Assembly: GCA_963575745.1 (NCBI GenBank) | Contig: CAUYUJ010008147.1 | Span: forward strand, 155,467 to 192,966 | Direction: 5' to 3' | From: Prorocentrum cordatum | Lineage: Eukaryota; Sar; Dinophyceae; Prorocentrales; Prorocentraceae | DNA length: 37,500 nt | Shown here: piece by piece, positions 28,976 through 37,500 of the stretch | How positions within the stretch are numbered: the first letter of the stretch is position 1 | How the letters are laid out: each line of letters begins with the position of its first letter | The notes under the pieces: generated by a model | What the model was told of the DNA's origin: nothing | Seen by the model: the letters and a program-made list of their open reading frames with translations, nothing else | The model's database searches: none | Made by a program: the position numbers and the translations under genes

Positions 28976-30800
28976 TGGAGGGCAGGGCACAGCTTGAACT
29001 CCTCCGCGGGGTCGGGCGCCAGGCCCCGTCCCCAGAGCGCCTCGGATGCAGCACGCTGCGCCTCCGACGCTTCAGGCCACCTCGCAGCCCCGCAGTGGCA
29101 TATGTGCTGCCCTCCGACAGCTCGTCTGTGTTCAGCTCTGACCGCGCACACGAAGGTCCTGTGGCGGTCCGTACCTGCTCCGCCGTGGCACGCCTTGCGG
29201 ATGTTGTCCTGCGCGGCGCCCTTGTCGTATAGCCGCTGCTGCGGCCATGTGCCTCCGCTCCAGAGGCTGCGCACTCTCGTCTGATGCTCCAGCGTCCAGC
29301 GTCCAGTCCGCTGTCGCTTGAGCAGCGCTCGCACGGGCTCGACGAACAGGCTGGTGATGCCGTGCGTCTCCCCGTGCTTGGCGAGCCACTCCTGCTTGAG
29401 GCTGTCCTCCGTGGCCCTGCGGATGCGCTGCTTCAGTTCCCTGATCGGGAGTGTCCTGAGGTCCAGGACCTCTTCGCCTATGGTGATGCTGTGGGCTGCC
29501 TGCGTCTGCCAGCCCAGCCACTTCGTCGTCGCCACGAATGCTCCCGTTGGCCCTCGCATCTGGAGCCATGGGGTCTTGGCACGGCCCACTCGGTATACCC
29601 ACTTCTTCCAGGCACCCTGGAGCTGGCGCTGCAGGTCCGGCTGGCTGTCGACCTCCTGCCACGCCATGGTCCAGTTGACCAGCGGCTCCGTGTTGGCGCG
29701 GATGCCTGGGTTGGCGTCCTCGGCTAGGAGCACCAGCGGCGTTGACCTGCCCATGGTGTTGCCCATGAAGGAGGTCGCCACGCTCTGCCGCAGGTGCACC
29801 AGCGTGGAGCTCTCCATGCCCATGGCCTGCACCCCGTACATGGCAGTCGGCACTTTGCCTTGCCTGATGATCGCCTGCGCGGGGCCACCCGCGCGTCGTA
29901 TGCGCGCGATGCGGTCTCGCAGCGCGGCATACTTGCTCGCCCTCTTGCTGAAGGCGCTGACTCGTCGTCTCCTGCCCGCTGCTGTGGTGACTCCCAGGTG
30001 GTCTGCGTGCCGTACCAGCCTGACGCCCAGCGGTCTCACGCGCTTGGCGAGGCCGTCCTGCAGAGCGGTGGTCGAGGCCATGGTGACCGTCTTGCCCTCC
30101 GCGCCTCTGGAGACCTTCATGTCCAGCCGCTCGAACATGTCGATGAGCCGCTGCACGACCTGCGCATGCCAGCACTGTACGAACGTCCGCGCTCCTCTCG
30201 TGGCGACCGCGAGGTCGTCGAAGAAGAGGCACAGCGATGCCCATGGGTAGTCCGCGGCCACGCCGTCGAGCTCCCCGAAGATGACCATCTTGAGGCAGAG
30301 GGGCGCGAGGCGGCTGCCCGCCGCGATGCCTCGCGCCCGGCGTCTGCCCTCCGTGTATGCATTGTCCAGGACGATGCGGCGCATCATGGAGTAGTTGCGC
30401 GGCACCATCTTGAGGATAGCTCTGTTGAACCCTGAGCGGGTTCCCGTCTGCCACACCTTCTCGTGCGTGATGTACTCGAAGCACTTGACCAAGTCGAAGT
30501 ACGTGGCCGCGTACTCCATGCCCTCGGCCACCGTGGATTCGCAGAACACCACCTGCTCCCACGCGGCCCTCTCGCTGGACCGCCCGCGCGCCGTCTAGTC
30601 GTAGGGCCTGCGGTGGGCATCTTCCCAGCGCTTGGCGTACGGCATGCGGACCGTCTCCCACCGCCTCGCCAGCTCCGGCATCAGGCCCAGGCTGCGGATG
30701 CCGCCTGCCGACTTCGCCCTCTGGTAGAAGAGGGTGGTGTCCTGCGCCTGCGGCCACGGCGTGCCCGCCTCCAGCGCATTGAGGGCGCTCGCGATCCTCG
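28976..30800 (-). pseudogene. LINE-B reverse transcriptase and zinc knuckle
   Basis: A single minus frame with one TAG (30597-30595) from the RT fingers to the knuckle. The fingers end ALEAGTPWPQAQDTTLFYQR and GGIRSLGLMPELARRWETVR. Motif A is AATYFDLVKCFEYI (Asp at about 30495), motif B GIAAGSRLAPLCLK (about 30330-30290), motif C LCLFFDDLAVAT (Asp-Asp at about 30222-30217), then EGKTVTMAST and HADHLGVTTAAGRRRRVSAF (thumb). The post-RT part holds IRRAGGPAQAIIRQGKVPTA, TGRWTLEHQTRVRSLWSGGT and a Cys/His cluster RTFVCAV...GQHICHCGAARWPE. All palm catalytic residues are intact, in F-F-D-D form. A frameshift at about 28975 leads to RNase H. Confidence 0.88.
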
Positions 30801-31865
30801 CAGCTCCATGGACTCCGCCCTCGCCCCACAGGCGCGGGTGCGTCCCGTCTTGTGCCTGAATCGGCCGCGCGCCTCCAGCACCTGCTTCGGGGTGATGGGC
30901 CGCGGCCTGTACTCCGCCCACTCGAGGGCGGTGGGCGGCTGCAGCCACGGGGCTCGGTGATCCAGAGGGTCGCCCCGGATATTCTCCCAGCCCTGCAGCG
31001 CTGCCTCCGCGGCCTTCTGCGGGTTCGCCAGCACGTGGATCCCCTCGCTGCCGTCGGCCTCCTTGCCCGTCTGTGGCTGCCACGGAGCGGGCGCCTTGGT
31101 CCACTCGTGTTGTGCGCCCGCTCCTTGCGCTCCGTGCTTGACCACCCACTGTCTCCACTTCGCTGCTGCTGCGCGGTGGGCCATCTTCCATTAGCGCCTG
31201 CTGGCGAGGTCCAGCAGGGTGGCGATGTAGCCCGGGTAGTGCTGGGCGCCCTCGTCTATGTTGCTGAGGCGCATGTCCTTCAGCGTGTGCACGATGAGCA
31301 GCCAGCTGATCGTGTCCCATGTGGCGTGAGCCTCCTGGGCCTCCGTGTCCCGCAGCTCTTCTCCTTCCAGCTCGCCGCCTTCTGGAGTGTCGTCGTTCCC
31401 CTCTGCTGTCTGCCCAGGCGCCTTCGCCGAGGGCAGCGGGAGGGCGATGTCTTGGCTGAGGAGGCCGTCTGCGATGTGCTGGCCTCGCCTCGATGTGCCG
31501 TCATCTCCTCTCTGCCGCCATGCTCGGGCCAGCGCCTGCAGCTGCCTGAGACGCCGCGCCAGTCACTCGGCGCCCTCGGCCCACTGCTGCTGCTCCGTGG
31601 CCGCTGCGCACGGCTTGGGCCGGCGCTGCTGCCACTTGTAGTTCGCCCTCTCGAAATGGCCCGGTCGCTTGCGCAGGTCCTCGCCCTCGAAGCCGTGGTA
31701 CCTGTTCACGCGCTTCTCGTAGGCACTCCCCAGCTCGCTCCAGTGCCCGTCGATGTGGCCCTGTGTGTACTCCCTGTTGCTTGCTAGCGGCCTTGGCCAG
31801 GTCACTGGCTGTGTCGGGCATCCCGTCGGCCGCGTCATTGGCTCGGGCGTCCGCTTGCGCAGCAC
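30800..31865 (-). pseudogene. LINE-B endonuclease-RT linker and RT lead-in
   Basis: Segments: 31865-31563 (NREYTQGHIDGHWSELGSAY, GFEGEDLRKRPGHFERANYK, ending EQQQWAEGAE and a stop), a short frame at 31504-31280, and 31184-30860 (AAKWRQWVVKHGAQGAGAQH then EWTKAP, ALQGWENIRGDP, EWAEYRPRPITPKQVLEARG and RFRHKTG). The last matches the W-R-x-W...A-G-A-x-x-x-W-x-K lead-in and start of the RT fingers. It lines up in order with the LINE-A linker, though it is shorter. Several frameshifts. Confidence 0.65.
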
Positions 31866-31872
31866 GTAGATC

Positions 31873-32515
31873 TTACCGATGTCGTGGTGGCGCCGTGTTG
31901 TAGCCTTCCATCACCTGTGCCTTGAGCCTCTCCGACGCCAGGCCCCGCGAGACGATGAGGTAGTCCCGCGTGCACCTCTCGCCGTCTGGCCTCGTGCAGG
32001 TACCCATGTTCATGTCGCGCACGATGACCCCGTTCATTCTGCCGACGATCTCTGAGCTCTGCGTCCATGGTGGAGACCCACTTCGCCAGGATGCGCTGGT
32101 ACCGCGGCGCGAGGCCCTCGCTGTTCCCAATGTAGGCGGCACCGCAGATGAGGCCTCTCTCGCTGTATGCATCAACCCATGCCACCGCGAGTCTGCCCTT
32201 GGACTCACGTGGTCTGATGTCCCACTGGTTGATCCCCTTGCGCGCGAAGTCCATGCCCCTGCTTCGTGCCGTCGCAGTCAAAACTCCAGCGCTGTGGCCT
32301 GCCTCGGTCTTCGCGCTGCTCGCGACTCCTAGATTCCATCCCTGCTTGCGCTTCCGTGTCTGGAACAGCTCTTGCCGCGTGCCGCTGGCCTGCAGCTCTT
32401 GTCCCAGGATGATGGCGTCCGTGTCCTCGCGCCTGACCTGCATCATGGCGCGCTCCAGCGAGCCCACCGTGTTGGCGTTGATCGTGTACACAGCGAGGCT
32501 CGCCTTCGGCCCTCG
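31873..32515 (-). pseudogene. LINE-B endonuclease
   Basis: First strand LAVYTINANTVGSLERAMMQ (N of the first beta strand retained), then DTDAIILGQELQASG (metal-binding Glu), KQGWNLGVASSAKTEAGHSA (S-A-G-V strand), SKGRLAVAWVDAYSERGLIC and AAYIGNSEGLAPRYQRILAK. After a frameshift near 32050, MNGVIVRDMNMGTCTRPDGE (the G-D-F/M-N strand with Arg for Gly), RCTRDYLIVSRGLASERLKA (the x-D-Y-x-x-V-S strand with its Asp) and APPRH (terminal His). Most catalytic positions survive. It has the lay-out of the LINE-A endonuclease but without the internal triplet tract. Confidence 0.8.
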
Positions 32516-32531
32516 GCGGTTGGTGCCGCCG

Positions 32532-33002
32532 CTACCCACGCGTGGGAAGCCACTGCTTCTCGCTGATGGTGATCGTGTGGCCTGGCTGCAGCTCGCCAAC
32601 AAGACACTTGGGAGCACCCACCACCTTGCCAGCCTGCTCAGCAGTGACCCCCGCGGACACGAGGTTCTTGCTGATGTCGAGCTCGCTGGCCCCCGCCTCG
32701 AGCTCGATGAGGTCCTCCTTGGCCTCTCCGCCGCGGGGGCAGCGCCGCCTCTTGGTGTCGGCGCTGGCGCTGCGGTCCCCGTCGGCTCTGCCGCGTGCTG
32801 CGCGGGCTGCCCGCTCCGCCTCGGCCTTCTTGAGGCGGTCGGCGTGCTTGGCGGCCGCTTCCTCCTTCTGCTTCTTCTGCTCCCTGGCGTGGACCAGCGC
32901 GGCCGCGAGCCGCTCCTGCTGCTCGGCCCCGCCGTCCGGGCACTTCTCCGCCTGCTGCAGGCCAGCGCTGCTGCCCAAGGGAGGAGGAGGAGCAGGAGGA
33001 GT

Positions 33003-33047
<45 letters not shown>

Positions 33048-33610
33048 AGGAGGAGGAGGAGGAGGAGGAGGAGGAGGAGGAGGAGGAGGAGGAGGAGGCG
33101 CCGCCAGCTCTTCGATCCGCTTGGTGTGGCCGTCCAAGTTGGTGTTGAACCGCTCCATCTTAGCTCTCTCGTCCGTGAGCTTCTCCTGCGTCGCTGCCAG
33201 CTCCTTCTCCAGCGAGTCGATCCTCTGCCGGCGGCGCTCCTTCTGGTCTGCGGCCCTGATGCGATCTCGTACCACTCTGCGTTTCGTGAAGCAGCGCGGC
33301 ACTCCGTTGTCCAGTGCTGCTTGCTCTGCGGCGAGCTTCTCTTCGAGCTGCGCCATCTGCGGCTGGAGGGCCTCATCCAAGAACGGGCCCTCGGCGAGCT
33401 TGCGGAGCTCGGCAAGCTTTGCACGGTAGTGCTGTACATTGGCGAGCTGCTCGTCGTGGTGCTGGTCCTCGTCTGTGTCCCTGGCCGCGCTGGAGTCCGC
33501 TGATCGTACCAGCAGGAACCGTAGCGTGCACCGTTGTATACCTTGCATGGTTCACACCGCCATTTTTTGTTGCTGCCTCGGCCGCCAGTCTGGGTCTTGG
33601 TAGCAACCAT
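32532..33610 (-). pseudogene. LINE-B N-terminal zinc ribbon and coiled coil
   Basis: An ATG at 33610 begins MVATKTQTGGRGSNKKWRCE then PCKVYNGARYGSCWYD, a C-x-x-C...C zinc-ribbon-like motif (fourth Cys apparently Asp). After a frameshift near 33510 a long frame gives coiled-coil sequence HHDEQLANVQHYRAKLAELR, LEEKLAAEQAALD, QRIDSLEKELAATQEKLTDE, a Pro/Ala linker (32980-33098), more charged helix (EQKKQKEEAAAKHADRLKKA) and EKQWLPTRG before a stop at 32532. The pattern is the usual N-terminal half of dinoflagellate single-protein LINEs, likely for RNA binding and self-association. About 100 nt of 5' leader separate the ATG from the element start. Confidence 0.75.
32980..33098 (-). repeat. Triplet tract encoding a Pro/Ala linker in LINE-B
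   Basis: GGAGGA with GGAGCA variants on +. In the element frame it reads poly-Pro then Ala-Pro repeats, about 40 residues, between two coiled-coil segments. Frame is kept, so it is tolerated as a flexible linker. Confidence 0.9.
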
Positions 33611-33712
33611 CCGGATCCTGTGGCTCCGACACTCGTGGCCACTCCGAAGTCTGAGTGTCAGTACGCGCGGGCGCCTCCTGCAGGCGAGAGGGCGCCCGAG
33701 CGCAATCTGGCT

Positions 33713-33919
33713 GAGGAGGAGGATGATGAGGAGGAGGAGGAAGAGGAGGATGAGGAGGAGGAGGAGCAGCAGGAGGAGGAGGAGGAGGAAGAGGAGGAGG
33801 AGGAGGAGGGGGGGGTGGGAGGAGGAGGAGGAGGAGGAGGAGGTGGAGGAGAAGAGGAGGAGGAGGAGGAGGAGCATCATGAGGATGAAGACGATGAGGA
33901 GGAGGAGGAGGAGAGGAGG

Positions 33920-33978
<59 letters not shown>

Positions 33979-34136
33979 CTGATGCTGATGCTGATGATGC
34001 TGATGATGATGATGATGCTGATGCTGATGCTGATGCTGATGATGATGATGAGGAGAAGGAGGAGGAGGAGGAGGAGGAGGGAGGAGGAGGAGGAGGAGGA
34101 AGAGGAGGAGGAGGAGGAGGAGGAGGAGGATGAGAG
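33713..34136 (+). repeat. GAG, GAT, GAG microsatellite series
   Basis: 33713-33920 GAG-type with GAT, GAA and GGGG interruptions; 33921-34053 GAT with GCT; 34054-34136 GAG. It abuts the LINE-B 5' edge, where it is CCT in element sense. Confidence 0.93.
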
Positions 34137-34258
34137 GGAGGATGCGCTATACGAGGAATGACATGATGTTGCTGTTGATGGTGCTGTTGATGCTGATGAT
34201 GTTTATGCTGGATGTTGATGATGCTGATGATGATGATGCTGATGATGATGATGATGAA

Positions 34259-34299
<41 letters not shown>

Positions 34300-35178
34300 C
34301 GATGACGATGACAATGACAACGATGATGATTCTGCTGCTGATGATGGTGGTGGTGGTGGTAGTGTGATGCTGATTGTGGTGGTGATTCTAGCGGTGATGA
34401 TGCCCAGGATGGTAATGTTGATGATGTTGATGCTGATGCTGTTGATGACGGTGATGATGATGAGTATGAGGAGGAACATGATGTTGATGACGGTGATGAA
34501 GATGGTGTTTTGGTGGTAATGATGGTTCTGATGATGCTGCTGCTGCTGATGATGCTGCTGCTGATGGTGATACTGATGACGATGGATATGGTGATGATGA
34601 TGGTGCTGATCATGCTGCTGATTACGCGGATTTCGATGACGATGTTGTTGCTGATGATGATGTGATGATGCTGCTGATCATAATGATGTTGTGGCTGCTG
34701 CTGCTGATGATGATGATGGCGGTGGCGGTGCTGATGCTGATGCCGATGATGACGATGATACTGATGCTTCTGATGACGATGATGCTGATGATGATGCTGA
34801 TGTTGATGATGATGCTGCTGATGCTGATACTGACGATGTTGCTGATGATTGCGATGCTGATGATGCTGCTGCTGATGATGATGATGATGATGATGACGAT
34901 TAATACGTTGATGATTCGGATGATGATGACGACGACGATGATGCTGATGCTGACGATGCTGTCGATGAGGAGGATGCTGATGCGGATGATGGCGTTGTTG
35001 TTGATGATGATGATGATGATGAGGATGCTCATGATGCTGATGATGATGATGATGATGCTGGCGATGGCGATGGCGATGATGATGAGGCTGATGATGATGA
35101 TGCTGTTTTTGATGCTGCTGCTGATGATGCTGAGGATGAGGATGCCGATGAGGATGATGAGGATGGTGATGAAGCTGG
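34137..35178 (+). repeat. GAT/GCT microsatellite, degenerate
   Basis: About 1 kb of GAT with GCT, GAC, GGT and GTT variants. A longer uninterrupted GAT run lies near 34258-34300. No gene. Confidence 0.93.
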
Positions 35179-35464
35179 ACCGTCGCGTCGTGGGTGCCTT
35201 CATCTTTGGGCATGTTGGCGACTCCATCAAGCAACTGTGCGCGGCGCTCAAGCGAGATTCCCATCTTGAAAGCGACCAGCGACCAACCCTCCACCCGTGT
35301 TGATCAGCGAAGCGCTGGTTGAGTGCGACCAGGGAAGCGTCTCCCTCTTTGTAGATTTCAGTGGCATGAAACGCAGGAAACACTCACGCGAAACGCCCTG
35401 CCCAGCCCACGGACATATTTGGTGGTTTGAAAAGGGGGACTTGCTCATAAGAAACAGGGGCAGA
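35179..35464 (+). repeat. Leader repeat, copy 2
   Basis: 35265-35464 matches 15-215 (see copy 1). This copy also shows what lies upstream: about 85 bp of unique sequence (35179-35264) after the preceding GAT tract. The minus strand has a short open frame through it (MFPAFHATEIYKEGDASL...) with no known motif. The GAT array starts right after GGACTTGCTCATAAG. Confidence 0.8.
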
Positions 35465-36246
35465 CGATGCTGCTGATGATGATGATGGTGATGCTGATGA
35501 TGATGCTGAGGGTGATGATCAGATGATGATGCTGATGGCGATGATTATGCTGCTGCTGATGATGACGGTCATGATGATGCTGATGATGACGATGATGACG
35601 ATAATGCCTACGGCGATGACGATAAAGACGACGATAATGCTGATGATGATGAGGTTGATCATGTTCATGATCATGATCGTGATCATGTTGATGATGATGA
35701 CGACGATGATCTTGCTGACGATGGTGAGGACTATTATAAGGAGCAGGATTGATGGTGATGGCGATGCTGCTGATGATGATGATGCTAATGATGTTGATGA
35801 TGACGCTGATGATGATGATGCTGACGATGGTGATGATTATTAGGAGGATGATCAGGATCATTATGATGCTGATAGTGGTGATGTCGAATGTGTTTTTGTT
35901 GATGATGATGCTGATGCTGATGCTGATGATGATGATGATGGTGGTGACGATGATGACGATGCTGCTGATGATGATGCTGATGATGATGATGATGATGATG
36001 GTGACGATAGTGAGGATGATGCTGATGCTGAAGTTGATGTTGTTTATGATGCTGATGTTGGTGCTGACGATGATGATGAGATCAGGAGGATGCTGATGAT
36101 GACATCAATGCCTATGATGATGATGGTGGTGATGATGATGACGACGCTGACGCCAGTGACTACGACGACGATGATGATGAAGAGGTTGTTGATGATGAAG
36201 ATGAAGATGAAGATGAAGATGATGATGATAATGGCGATGATAATAT

Positions 36247-36295
<49 letters not shown>

Positions 36296-36381
36296 CGTGA
36301 TACTGATAATGATGAAAATGCTGCTGATGATGCTGATTATGATGATGTCGATATTGATTCTGATGCTGTTGATGATGCTAG

Positions 36382-36466
<85 letters not shown>

Positions 36467-36603
36467 AATGATGATGATGCTGATGCTGCTGCTGCTGATG
36501 ATGATGATGATGATCCTGATGTTGATTTTGATGTTGATTTGGTTTTGTTGATGATGATGTTGCTGATGATGATGCTGCTGCTGATGATGATGATGATGAT
36601 GAT

Positions 36604-36650
<47 letters not shown>

Positions 36651-36706
36651 GGAGGAGGAGGAGGAGGAGGAGGAGGAGGAGGAGGAGGAGGAGGAGGAGG
36701 AGGATG
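35465..36706 (+). repeat. GAT array ending in a GAG tract
   Basis: 35465-36648 is GAT with GCT, GAC, GTT and GAA variants, including an uninterrupted GAT run of about 28 units at 36382-36467; 36649-36706 is pure GAG. Same order, GAT then GAG, as at 2155-3690 and 18103-18776. Confidence 0.94.
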
Positions 36707-36749
36707 CTGATGATGATATCGGAAAGAGCGTGTTCTACCGCTTCTGGCG

Positions 36750-36949
36750 GAAAACCAGGGGGGGGTCACTGGGGGTTCCCAGCTCATCCCCCCCCCCCTC
36801 GAAAACCGGGGGGTGGTCACTATCCGTTCGAACTCCTGTCCCCCCCCCAGTCCATCATGAAAAGGGGGGGTTCTCTACTGGTTCGAACCCCCCCCCAGAA
36901 AACCGGGGGGGGGTCACTACCGGTTCGAACCCCCCTCCCGCCCCCTCGC
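36750..36949 (+). repeat. Minisatellite of 40-58-bp units
   Basis: Four units, each starting GAAAACCGGGGGG (variants) at 36750, 36801, 36859 and 36898, then GGTCACTACCGGTTCGAACC (variants) and a C run. The inner GGTTCGAACC also fits the polymerase III B-box consensus and is palindromic. No tRNA fold is seen. Confidence 0.8.
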
Positions 36950-36969
36950 CGCCAGCAAACGATTCCCGC

Positions 36970-37500
36970 TCCTCGGGACAGTTGGACAATGGTGGGGATA
37001 CTGGGACAGTGGTGGGAACGGTGGTGGTGGGGACAGTGGTGCGGGGACAGTGGGACAGTAGTGCGGACAGTGGTGGGGACGGTGGTGGTGGGGACAGTGG
37101 CGAGACAGTGGTGGGACAGTAGTACAGTGGGGAGAGTGGTGGGGACTGGGGACAGTAGGACAGTGTTGGCGACAGTAGGGACGGTGGGACAGCACAGTGG
37201 GACAGCGGCGGGGACAGTGGGACAGTGGTGGGTACAGTGGGGAGAGTGGGACAGTGGTGGGGACCGTGGGGAAAGTGGGGAGACCGTGGTGGGACAATGG
37301 TGGGGAGAGTGGGGACAGTGAGAAACTGATGGGGGCACTGGTGGGGACAGCTGGGACAATGGTGGGAACAGTGGGGACAGTGGGACAGTGGTGGGGACTG
37401 TGGGACAGTGGTGGGGACGGTGGTGGTGGTGGGGACAGTGGTGTGGGGACAGTGGGAATGTGGTGGGGACAGTGGGACAGTGGTGGGGACAGCGGTGGTG
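36970..37500 (+). repeat. GGGACAGTGGTG minisatellite
   Basis: Irregular array of GGGACAGTGG, GTGGTGGGGACAG and GGAACGGTGG words, running to the end of the window and presumably beyond. It is G-rich on the + strand. Open frames are repeat products. Confidence 0.88.

Larger units (their letters stand above)
27915..33712 (-). mobile_element. LINE-B, long non-LTR retrotransposon
   Basis: Minus-strand element of about 5.8 kb with complete domain order: N-terminal zinc-ribbon-like motif, coiled coil and Pro-rich linker, endonuclease, linker, RT, zinc knuckle, RNase H, and a C-terminal zinc finger. It starts directly after a CCT tract (sense) and ends about 130 nt before another. The first bases of the element (33711-33690) read CTCAGCCAGATTGCGCTCGG, which keeps parts of the spliced leader (AGCCA, ATT, CTC) and may be a decayed copy. 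It is better preserved than LINE-A or C, with mostly single-base frameshifts. Confidence 0.87.

Noticed and set aside
29132-30829. 565-codon minus-strand frame overlapping LINE-B RT
   Set aside because: Shadow in another phase of the true RT frame, which holds all palm motifs.
36820-37359. Ser/Pro/Thr-rich minus frame at the right end
   Set aside because: Translation of the GGGACAGTGGTG minisatellite.

Overview
The window reads as nuclear DNA of a dinoflagellate. The decisive clue is at 8193-8214, which matches the 22-nt dinoflagellate spliced leader at all but one position (a T to C change at leader position 14). GC-rich unique sequence, very large GAT and GAG trinucleotide tracts, and LINE retrotransposons of the type common in dinoflagellate genomes all fit. 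I see no intact host gene, no tRNA or rRNA and no CRISPR. The long open frames rich in Asp, His, Met or Ser are products of triplet repeats.

Left part (1-8192): a roughly 200-bp leader followed by a GAT tract, a G-rich repeat block (1284-2154), a second GAT tract, a decayed A+T-rich triplet stretch, a GAG/GAT mosaic, an 11-bp minisatellite (4010-4108), unassigned sequence, and a tandem array of 376-378-bp units (5111-7387). That array runs through the same junction sequence as the first G-rich block into a third GAT tract.

LINE-C (8193-12523, + strand) starts exactly at the spliced-leader relic and is bounded by a 17-bp direct repeat with one mismatch (8176-8192 and 12524-12540). It holds a coiled-coil ORF1, an apurinic-type endonuclease and the start of a reverse transcriptase, all decayed. 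The mid region (12829-19913) is satellite-rich. It has a ~105-bp GC-rich array of about 19 units, broken by a LINE-D 3' fragment (14626-15300) and by a C-rich insert (15740-16705), then a ~69-bp minisatellite broken by a GAT/GAG/GC-rich insert (18060-19168). Both low-complexity inserts begin with the same 36-nt motif.

The right part carries two large minus-strand LINEs. LINE-A (about 26862 down to 19965) and LINE-B (about 33712 down to 27915) each contain an N-terminal Cys-motif/coiled-coil region, endonuclease, reverse transcriptase, post-RT zinc knuckle, RNase H and a C-terminal zinc-finger tail. Both are broken by frameshifts; LINE-B is the better preserved, with one in-frame stop through about 1.8 kb of RT and all four RNase H acidic residues present across one single-base frameshift. 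The window ends with further GAT/GAG tracts, a second copy of the leader (35265-35464) and two G-rich minisatellites.

The most interesting themes are: a LINE copied from a trans-spliced RNA with its target duplication still visible; all three large LINEs lying between CCT-type tracts in the sense orientation, which suggests a microsatellite target preference; and repeated composite modules in which a fixed leader or junction leads into a GAT tract.
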